Origin: Scytonema tolypothrichoides VB-61278
GTDB taxonomy: Bacteria; Cyanobacteriota; Cyanobacteriia; Cyanobacteriales; Nostocaceae
Reading direction: 5' to 3'
Assembly: GCF_000828085.3 (NCBI RefSeq)
Contig: NZ_JXCA02000019.1
Coordinates: 586,785-638,083 of the forward strand
DNA: 51,299 nt
In this document: positions 31,714-39,102 of the stretch, one piece after another
Position numbering within the stretch: the stretch's first letter is position 1
Layout of the letters: the number at the start of each line of letters is the position of its first letter
Notes under the pieces: generated by a model
What the model was told of the DNA's origin: nothing
The model's database searches: none
What the model saw: the letters and a program-made list of their open reading frames with translations, nothing else
Translations under genes and position numbers: made by a program

Positions 31714-33864
31714 TTAGTACTCATTGTTTAACTCTGATAAAGCTTGAAGAGCAGTTTGAAAAATCTGGTTGTATTGAGGTTGAGAGACATCAACTTGTAT
31801 AGCCTCTTGACGACTGCTTCCCAGTAAACCGATGCTGTGTCCTAGCGGAACGGCTAAAATTTTGCCTTCAAGATTTCCGATTCTTAATTCTGCTACAGAA
31901 CCGTTTTTATAGATCCCACACGTGTAGTGCCGTTGATTGTACTCAAAAGTGGTTCTTAAGGGCGCTGACTGTGCAGCGAAAAAAATGTGAGACTGGGTTG
32001 GAAGCCTAACACCAAGTAACTCCAACTCGATACTCGTATTGCCATTAAAGTGATTTTCTCGTAGTTTGTAAGCGATATCCAGTCGCGGCGGTAGAGGAAA
32101 GTACTCACGCCAGCGCCAGGCGATCGCTTTAATTTTGTATTCCGCATCATCAATAGTTTGTGTTATGGTCAGCTTGATATGACCCTTGCCCACTATTTGT
32201 TGCTCAATGACTCGAACATTAGATGTCCAAAATACGGGATCTGGGTTGTCGATTCCGCACGGTTCTAATACATTAAGCTGTTGATAAAACTGATGATGAA
32301 TTTGATTGAGTAAAGCCGATGTGTCAATCTTCAAAAGTGGTTTCAGGTGCTGAGGTTCCAGACACTGATTTGCAAACTCACTCAGACGCGATCGCAATCC
32401 CTCTAAATTCTCTGATGGTAAAGAAAATCCCCCAGCGGCTTTGTGTCCGCCAAATTTCCCAAGTAAATCCCGAGAATATTCTAAAGCATCAAACACATGG
32501 AACTCTGGAATTCCACGCGCTGAACCGCGAATCTGTCCCTCATCCTCATATGTCCCAATAAATACCGGGACACCGTAGCGTTCCACCAAGCGAGAAGCAA
32601 CAATACCAATCACACCGTGGTGCCAGTCAGGTTGTACAATAACCAACACGCGGTCTTGTTGTAGAGAGGGGAGATATTCTATTTCTACAATTTCTCTTGC
32701 TTGTTTCTCAATTTCCTCGCACATTTCCTGACGCTGGCGGTTAATTGCTTCGCACTGCATCGCTTTTTCCAGCGCTATCCCCATATCATCAGTCGTCAGC
32801 AATTCGATTATAATTTGCGGATCAGCAATCCGACCAATTGCATTAATTCGCGGACCCAAGCGAAAGCCAATATCTTCCGGCTTTAGCGATTTGGAATTTT
32901 GAGATTGCTTCGCTTCACTCGCAAGGCTACGCGATTTGGAATTTTGAATTGACTCGTCTGCTTGTCCTCCACTGAAGTGCACTCCAGACATCTGAATAAG
33001 CGCCCGCACTCCAGGTAGCTTGGATTTGGGTAAGTGCTGCAAACCGCTTTTTACCCAGTGGCGGTTTACGCCAGTCAAGGGGGCTAAATCTGCAATCGTT
33101 CCCAGTGTAAAAAGTTCCAGCATCGAAGTTAAGATGTCATCATTGGCTTGTCCCAATTTTTGAGCGAGGGACACAGCCAAAATGTAAGCGACACCAACAC
33201 CAGCAATACCTCGGTAAGGAGAAGATTCTCGTATCAGTTTGGGATTGAGAATAGCGTGGGCTCTTGGTAAGTGTTGAGGGATATCATGATGGTCGGTGAT
33301 AATAACTTTTAGACCAAGTTCTCTGGCTCGCTCAATTGGTTCAAAAGCTGAGATGCCATTGTCTACAGTCAGAATTAATCCTACACCTTCGCTGTGGAAT
33401 TCTTCAACAATGCGTTTATTGATACCGTAGCCTTCATGCATTCGACTGGGGATAGCATAATCAACTTGAGCACCCAGCCAGCGGAGACTACGCAAAAGTA
33501 AAGCAGTGCTAGTCATTCCGTCAGCATCGTAGTCACCGCAGATGGCGATTTTTTCTTGAGAGGCGATCGCCTTTGGCGTTGCGCTTGGCGCAATCGCATT
33601 GTGCAATAACTCCAGACTCATTTCCAAATCAGGAAAGTCTTCCAAAGGCGAAGGTAATATCAGGTTTCCTGAATTTAAAAAAACTTGTGCTTGTTCTGGT
33701 GTTTCAATACCCCGATTTATCAACAATTGGTTGATTAAAGGCGATAAACTTGTTGTTTGCGCCATCTCTTGCGCTAATTCTGTTTTTTGAGGATAAATTT
33801 GCCACCTTTGGTTAGGTAGTCGCTGATGAGAATGGGAAAATTCAGGTGTGAATTGGTCTAACAC
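31714..33864 (-). CDS. recJ: Single-stranded-DNA-specific exonuclease RecJ
   Basis: The 716-residue protein has the DHH phosphoesterase core: ICGDYDADGMTST (108-120), LTVDNGIS (165-172), TDHHDIP (190-196), and GPRINAIGRI (337-346) of the DHHA1 part, where GGHKAAGG appears later. RecJ degrades 5'-ended single strands in recombination and mismatch repair. Two regions are odd. Residues about 300-330 (SIQNSKSRSLASEAKQSQNS) are translated from a dispersed repeat, and residues about 90-104 (NAIAPSATPKAIASQ) come from HIP1-like repeat DNA. Both are in frame and fall between conserved motifs, so the enzyme may still work. Confidence 0.93.
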   Translation of the reverse strand: MLDQFTPEFSHSHQRLPNQRWQIYPQKTELAQEMAQTTSLSPLINQLLINRGIETPEQAQVFLNSGNLILPSPLEDFPDLEMSLELLHNAIAPSATPKAIASQEKIAICGDYDADGMTSTALLLRSLRWLGAQVDYAIPSRMHEGYGINKRIVEEFHSEGVGLILTVDNGISAFEPIERARELGLKVIITDHHDIPQHLPRAHAILNPKLIRESSPYRGIAGVGVAYILAVSLAQKLGQANDDILTSMLELFTLGTIADLAPLTGVNRHWVKSGLQHLPKSKLPGVRALIQMSGVHFSGGQADESIQNSKSRSLASEAKQSQNSKSLKPEDIGFRLGPRINAIGRIADPQIIIELLTTDDMGIALEKAMQCEAINRQRQEMCEEIEKQAREIVEIEYLPSLQQDRVLVIVQPDWHHGVIGIVASRLVERYGVPVFIGTYEDEGQIRGSARGIPEFHVFDALEYSRDLLGKFGGHKAAGGFSLPSENLEGLRSRLSEFANQCLEPQHLKPLLKIDTSALLNQIHHQFYQQLNVLEPCGIDNPDPVFWTSNVRVIEQQIVGKGHIKLTITQTIDDAEYKIKAIAWRWREYFPLPPRLDIAYKLRENHFNGNTSIELELLGVRLPTQSHIFFAAQSAPLRTTFEYNQRHYTCGIYKNGSVAELRIGNLEGKILAVPLGHSIGLLGSSRQEAIQVDVSQPQYNQIFQTALQALSELNNEY
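32886..32947. repeat. Dispersed repeat inserted in frame in recJ
   Basis: Two perfect 17-bp direct copies of GCGATTTGGAATTTTGA (32886-32902, 32931-32947) flank a 28-base palindromic core (GATTGCTTCGC...GCAAGGCTACGC style). The copies are offset by 45 bp, exactly 15 codons, so the repeat keeps the reading frame. The core resembles parts of the repeat at 1635-1744. Confidence 0.75.
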
Positions 33865-34256
33865 TATGGAGATGAGGAATTTGAACTACCTACACTTTAC
33901 ATGTAGTCAGGTAGGTATGGAGTACTGTTTGCGTGTTCCTCCAGAGTTTTGAGCCAGGCATCCAAAACTTGTCTCAACTGTCCTTGCAAACTTAACTATG
34001 GTTGTATTAATATACTAAGGACCGCAGAAAACAGGATTATTTGCTACAAAAAAGAGTATTATGAGTCAATTAGCGTGTAAAAAAATGTTTGAAAAGGCTC
34101 TAAATTCAGTCTGATTTCAATGCATCTTTAACGCACTGTTCATACTTTATCATCTGGCATTCACTCAATCGAGAACAGCTAGAAAGAATTAAGTATAAAA
34201 AGACTGTATAATACAATAATATAAATCGTTATAGCCGTCATTTTCTAGCAGTTAAT
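33865..34256. other. Spacer between recJ and the NRPS locus
   Basis: Mostly AT-rich. On the minus strand about 33898-34003 reads as a short coding-like stretch (LQGQLRQVLDAWLKTLEEHA...TPYLPDYM-stop, shown in pieces) with a stop just upstream and no ribosome site, so it may be a gene remnant. The right part (34100-34250) should hold any promoter for the first NRPS fragment; none is clear. Confidence 0.4.
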
Positions 34257-34904
34257 ATGAACAAATCACCCTTAGATTTAGGCTATCAGACGACTGTCTT
34301 TAATAAAGATTCCGATATAACAACAGAAATGAAATATTATCAAAACAAGTGTATTCATCAGGTGTTTGCAGAGCAGGTAGAAAAAACATCTGATGCAGTA
34401 GCAGTCGTATTTGAAAACCAGCAATTGACCTACAGAGAATTGAATGCAAAAGCTAATCAACTGGGACATCACTTGCAAGCAATGGGGGTAGGCTCAGAGG
34501 TATTGGTGGGTCTATGCGTAGAGCGCTCTATTGAAGTCATAATAGGAATTCTCGGTATCCTTAAAGCCGGTGGAGCTTACGTTCCCTTAGATCCTACTTA
34601 TCCTTAAGAACGTCTGGCATTTATGTTAGAGGATACTAACTTAAAAGTGGTTTTAACTAAGACACAGTGGATAGAGATACTACCTGTTATTACCGCTTCA
34701 GTGATTCTTCTTGATGCAGACTGGCAAAAAATTGAGCAACAAAGCCAAGAGAATCCAGTGTGTGATGTGACGCCGGAAAACCTCGCTTACTTAATATATA
34801 CTTCTGGCTCTACTGGCAAGCCAAAAGGAGTACAAATGCCCCACGCCAGTGTTGGATATTATTTGCAAGCGATCGCTAAAATATTACCTGTTAATGGGAC
34901 TTAG
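34257..34904 (+). pseudogene. NRPS adenylation-domain fragment, nonsense codon and truncation
   Basis: Reads as the N-terminal half of an adenylation domain in one frame: FAEQVEKTSDAVAVVFENQQ, LTYRELNAKANQLG, GILKAGGAYVPLDPTYP, then TAA at 34605-34607, then ERLAFMLEDT and the P-loop YTSGSTGKPKGVQMPH. The stop replaces one codon in the conserved PTYPxERLAFM block; CAA to TAA would explain it. The frame then ends at 34904 where unrelated MITE-like DNA begins (34896), so the rest of the A domain, including the substrate pocket, is missing. Upstream there is no condensation domain. This is a dead relic of an NRPS or acyl-activating gene. Confidence 0.85.
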
Positions 34905-35196
34905 ACAAAAAGTAGCCAGAAAATAACCTCAAATCTATATATAGAGGGAGTTTAACATCGTTTTGCCTAGTTTCTTGATATAAGTAAGTCGGTGCAAAAA
35001 AATCAAACTGTGTAAAGAAAAGTAAATAAGGCTCAAACTCTTTCTCTCCCTGCTCCCTGCTCCCTGCTTTATTCCAACAAGAATTATTTACGCCGACCTA
35101 CTTATCTGGGTTTCAGACATTTTTGAGTCTTTGGTGTATTTTCCATGTCCTGCATAGGTTTGGGGCTTATTTCTGCCTCAAAAATGTTTAAGTCCC
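34896..35196. mobile_element. Outer MITE-like insertion, about 300 bp
   Basis: Starts GGGACTTAGACA (34896) and ends with TTTAAGTCCC (35187-35196); the extended arms match imperfectly (GGGACTTA...TAAGTCCC perfect over 8 bp). It interrupts the adenylation fragment. No transposase is encoded. A second, inner element is nested in it at 34980-35105, and the remainder contains a CTCCCTG tandem triplet (35048-35067). Confidence 0.55.
34980..35105. mobile_element. Inner MITE-like element, 126 bp
   Basis: Arms ATAAGTAAGTCGGTGC (34980-34995) and, inverted, ATAAGTAGGTCGGCGT (from 35105). Length, arms and the following A/T-rich block match a second copy at 50864-50983 near the IS630-like transposase. 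It is nested in the 34896-35196 insertion. Confidence 0.6.
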
Positions 35197-35397
35197 GTTA
35201 GATGCAAAGTGCTGTAAGTACGAGAACATAACAGGGATAAAACCACGTTCACATAAATACGTCGTCCCATGAAGAACACAGGAGTCACTGCGATGATTTA
35301 AGTATATTTAAGGAGTTTTTAAGTGTTTGACAATATGAATGAGTCGTTTTAATATGTAAATCAGCTTAGAATGCTAACAATTATTTCACCTTAATTT

Positions 35398-36149
35398 ATG
35401 ACGAGATCAAAAATTAAAATCATCAACACGATCAGCAACGTTATCAGCATGGTTTATGACGAAAAGATGCAACAGGCTTTGAATGATAGTTTTGCAGAAG
35501 CAAGCGAGTCACTGCAACATTGTGAAAACTTTTTTGCTCTGCTACCTACTCATTGCTGATCAGACAAAATGTTAGCCACATTCTTCAATTCTTGAAAAGC
35601 TACACACTTGAAAATGTTACCTACATACGGGCTATCTTGCCGTTTACAACGTCTTGCTTTTATCAAAGACGCTCAAGAACGGGAACAATTATTGTTAGCC
35701 AGTGCCTTCAATGCTGAAACTAGTCATGAAGATTTGGGGTTAGAGTATGAGGGTGTAACCCACACTGCACTCTATAGAAGATTTGGCAAGCAGCTTTTTA
35801 GGAAATTATCCATGGCGATTAGATGAATATTGTTTACCACAAGCGTGTGATTTTAAGAAATGGATATATCACAACATGGTGGTAAATGATATTTACAAGG
35901 GGCTACTCACAAACATGTTCTGAGAAATTTATAACCACGGTGAGTATACTCGAACTTTCTTTGCTTTTTCAGAATTATATTGACAAACATTACCACTTCT
36001 CTCTTGAATAAAAAAAGAAAGTTCTGTTCTATATTGGTGTTCATGTTGCAGACGAAACGGAAGTGGCTCACTTTCAAGTAGTTGTCAAAGCTTTGAATGA
36101 GTACAGCAAAGCTACTAACTTTGCTGCACACGTTGTTTTATTAGACTAA
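35398..36149 (+). pseudogene. Decayed paralogue of the HDO-like enzyme gene
   Basis: Pieces in different frames line up in order with the intact gene at 36215-37066. HEDLGLEYEGVTHTALYRRFG (split) matches IDEDLGVKGQTLHFELYYRM; after a frameshift near 35790, WRLDEYCLPQACDFKKWIYH matches WQSREFCLPSASDFKSWLD; and in a third frame IGVHVADETEVAHFQVV ending in TAA 36147-36149 matches IAVHNGGTEKHHFAHAC. The E-x-x-H metal motif survives (TEVAH). Several stops (near 35557, 35920, 35980) and at least two frame changes show it is dead. The N-terminal part (from ATG 35398) is too diverged to align well. Confidence 0.75.
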
Positions 36150-36214
36150 CGATGAAAAGCCTTACAGCCTCTTCTTAGATTTCAAATGGATCCCCATATA
36201 TCAATAGTAAAATA

Positions 36215-37066
36215 ATGCTTACTCAAGTACAGGCACATCGTAAAAAAGATTTTTTCACTGAAATGCAAGATGCTTTCAGTCAACTTGAACATCAACCACT
36301 ACGAAAAGTGTTGTTGGATAGCCTTCAAGCTGAACAAGACTCAGTTCGTGCTATAGATGTGAGCTTCCAGAACTTTACAAGCAAAAAGCACTCACCCCAA
36401 GTCTGTCGTTTATTCTTTGCATCATGGCAAAGAACAAATAACACGGCAATGTCCGTCGCGGGACTCGCAAACCGCATCACTCACGAAGCAGAACTTGCGC
36501 TCTTAATCGGCGAGAATCTATCTGTTGCACTAGAACTTTTCCGTAGTGCAGGGCGACTCAACCGAGTGATTGACGAAGACTTAGGAGTAAAAGGACAGAC
36601 TTTGCACTTTGAACTTTACTACCGTATGGCGACTAAGTTTAGCGGCAATGACGACGCATGGCAAAGTCGTGAATTTTGCTTGCCATCAGCCTCGGACTTC
36701 AAGTCTTGGCTAGACTCTGCGCGTCTAGTGGAACCGATGATGAATGGTCTGTTCTCGATGTTGATTCACGAGGGGTACACTCATGCAGAACTCGAGAACA
36801 TTGCACCAATGTTCGAGAAGTGGGCAATTGAAATCATGGGACTCCAGAAGAGCGATGCACGCCGATATCTTGCCTGGATCGCAGTTCACAATGGGGGTAC
36901 TGAAAAGCATCATTTTGCCCATGCTTGTGCCGCATTTGAACACTATTATCGTGCGACGTTAGCTGACATTAACCTTGAAGTTGCAAGTCAAATCTTCCAA
37001 AATTATTTACGTCGCAAAGGTGAAGTTATGAAGCAGATCAATGAGAAGATATATGGAGTGGCTTAA
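36215..37066 (+). CDS. Haem-oxygenase-like diiron (HDO) / iron-containing redox enzyme family protein
   Basis: The 283-residue all-helical protein shows the metal-ligand pattern of haem-oxygenase-like diiron enzymes: DEDLG (120-124) followed by LHFELYYRM with His131, a central Glu in HEGYTHAELE (185-194), and E230-x-x-H233 in GTEKHHF. Known HDO members oxidise or desaturate or N-oxygenate small amines, amino acids and fatty acids in natural-product pathways (SznF and UndA are examples). A role in tailoring an NRPS building block is inference from position, 116 bases before the A-PCP gene. A decayed second copy lies directly upstream. A TenA/PqqC-like relative is the main alternative. Confidence 0.6.
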   Translation: MLTQVQAHRKKDFFTEMQDAFSQLEHQPLRKVLLDSLQAEQDSVRAIDVSFQNFTSKKHSPQVCRLFFASWQRTNNTAMSVAGLANRITHEAELALLIGENLSVALELFRSAGRLNRVIDEDLGVKGQTLHFELYYRMATKFSGNDDAWQSREFCLPSASDFKSWLDSARLVEPMMNGLFSMLIHEGYTHAELENIAPMFEKWAIEIMGLQKSDARRYLAWIAVHNGGTEKHHFAHACAAFEHYYRATLADINLEVASQIFQNYLRRKGEVMKQINEKIYGVA

Positions 37067-37182
37067 GGCGCAAGTGCAGATTGAAATTACATTAACTTAA
37101 TGCGTGCCTAAAATCTCAGGATCAATATCCTCTATACAGATATCCTCATCCAAATCTTTACTACTCCTTTTTGCGAACTGCG

Positions 37183-39102
37183 ATGAATAACTCGTTCCAA
37201 CAGTTGATGCAGAGGTGTCACGTCAGTCCAACTAACCTATTTATAAAGTTCAACAAGGAAGATGTAGAACAATCCATTTGCGATCGCTTCCAAAAACAAG
37301 TACATATGTATCCCGAACGTATTGCGATCAAAACCAGGGAGCATACGTTCACCTATAATGCCCTGAATCAGTTCGCCAATCGCATAGCCAGGGCTATCTT
37401 AACTCAGCGCGGTCGTGGAGCAGAACCAATTCCACTGTTATTTGGAAGTGGTGCTTTGATAATTGCTGCAATGCTGGGTGTGTTGAAAACTGGAAAGTTT
37501 TATGTACCGCTAGACACTTCACTACCACAGGCAAGAAATAGCTATATCTTAGAAGATTTGCAAGCGAATTTACTTATAACTGATAGCAAGCATATCTCGC
37601 AAGCCTTGGAGTTGAATTACGGTGGGCTGCAAATCCTCAATATTGACGAACTTGATACAACGCTCTCCACGGAAAACCTAAATTTACCCATCCAACCCGA
37701 TAATTTTGCTTATATAATTTATACTTCCGGCTCAACCGGGCAGCCCAAAGGTGTCATCCAAAATCATCGTTACGTCCTGCATTTGACGATGAACTACACC
37801 AACACCGGTCACATTTGTGCTAGCGATCGTTTAGCGCTTTTGCAGTCCCCAACGTTTACTGGTGCTGTTCGCGATATCTACTGCGCCTTGCTCAACGGTG
37901 GAACGGTTTTGCCATTTGATGTTAAACGTGAGGGACTGACAAATTTAAGTAACTTTTTGCAGCAGGAAGAAATAACCGTATTTTTCGCAGTTGCGACCTT
38001 GTTTCGCCATTTTGCCAACACTCTAACCGGACAAGAGAAGTTTCCCAAACTTCGGCTGATTCAGTTGGGAAGTGAGACAATCTACAAGAAAGATGCAGAA
38101 CTTTACAAGCAGCATTTCTCCGATGATTGTGTCTTGGTTGCCAATTTAGGAAGCACGGAAATCAGCCCAATTCGGCAGTATTTTATTGACAAGAATACCG
38201 AAATTATTGGCAGTACTGTACCAGCTGGCTACCCCGTTGAAGATACTGAGGTTTTGCTAATTGATGAGCAAGGTAAACCAGTTGATTTTAACCAGATTGG
38301 TGAAATCGTGGTTAAAAGTAGTTATCTGTCTGTGGGTTACTGGCGAAAACCAGAGATAACCCAAGCAGTCTTCTTACCAGATTCAGACGGTGGGGATAAA
38401 CGGCTTTATAAAACAGGTGACTTGGGATGTATGACACCAGATGGCTGTCTTTTACACTTAGGTAGAAAAGACTTCCAGGTGAAAGTCAGGGGTTACCGAA
38501 TTGAAGTTGCAGAAGTTGAGATGGCGTTGCTCAACACTAACCTGATTCGAGAGGCTGCTGTCTTAGCATTACCAGATCATTTGGGTGAAGAACGTCTAGT
38601 AGCTTATATTGTGCCGAGCGCACTAAAACAGCTACCCTCTATCCGCGAGATCCGACGCTTGCTCTGTGAAAGCTTACCCAGCTACATGGTTCCCTCGACT
38701 TATATAACGTTAGAGGCTCTACCCTTAACGCCCACTGGCAAAGTTGATCGCCGTGCTTTACCCGCCCCAGATCAGGTTCAACTTGAGCCGTTAGCAAATT
38801 TCGTTGCGCCGCGCACCCCAATTGAACAGCAACTCGCTGAAATTTGGTCTCAAGTTCTCAAACAAGAACCGATTGGCATTGATGACAACTTCTTTGAACT
38901 TGGAGGCGATTCTTTACTCATAACTCAAGTAATTGCCCGCCTCCCTCATGCTTTCTCTGTGAAGTTGCCTCTACAAACTCTATTTACATTGCCAACCATC
39001 GCCGAACTTGCGGAGCGAATTGAGACCGTTCGTTGGACGACTCCAGCAACACAGGTTTCTGTTGAGGACAACACAGATGAATACGAGGAGGGAGCGCTGT
39101 GA
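37183..39102 (+). CDS. NRPS-type adenylation-PCP didomain protein
   Basis: Start at ATG 37183 (MNNSFQQLMQ); a TTG four codons earlier is possible and no strong ribosome site is seen. Residues about 30-530 form an adenylation domain: P-loop YTSGSTGQPKG (180-190), YKTGDLG (409-415), GRKDFQVKVRGYRIE (427-441), and catalytic Lys520 (PTGKVDRR). Residues 545-615 are a PCP with Ser577 (FELGGDSLL) for the phosphopantetheine arm. At the site equal to Asp235 of GrsA it has Thr226 (PTFTGAVRD), so a normal alpha-amino acid is unlikely. The C-terminal tail is acidic (DNTDEYEEGAL), fit to dock with the TubC domain of the next protein. Stop overlaps the next start (GTGA). Confidence 0.9.
   Translation: MNNSFQQLMQRCHVSPTNLFIKFNKEDVEQSICDRFQKQVHMYPERIAIKTREHTFTYNALNQFANRIARAILTQRGRGAEPIPLLFGSGALIIAAMLGVLKTGKFYVPLDTSLPQARNSYILEDLQANLLITDSKHISQALELNYGGLQILNIDELDTTLSTENLNLPIQPDNFAYIIYTSGSTGQPKGVIQNHRYVLHLTMNYTNTGHICASDRLALLQSPTFTGAVRDIYCALLNGGTVLPFDVKREGLTNLSNFLQQEEITVFFAVATLFRHFANTLTGQEKFPKLRLIQLGSETIYKKDAELYKQHFSDDCVLVANLGSTEISPIRQYFIDKNTEIIGSTVPAGYPVEDTEVLLIDEQGKPVDFNQIGEIVVKSSYLSVGYWRKPEITQAVFLPDSDGGDKRLYKTGDLGCMTPDGCLLHLGRKDFQVKVRGYRIEVAEVEMALLNTNLIREAAVLALPDHLGEERLVAYIVPSALKQLPSIREIRRLLCESLPSYMVPSTYITLEALPLTPTGKVDRRALPAPDQVQLEPLANFVAPRTPIEQQLAEIWSQVLKQEPIGIDDNFFELGGDSLLITQVIARLPHAFSVKLPLQTLFTLPTIAELAERIETVRWTTPATQVSVEDNTDEYEEGAL

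Noticed and set aside
34896-35196. A full insertion sequence
   Set aside because: Only about 300 bases long and no transposase frame is visible, so MITE-like is the better call.
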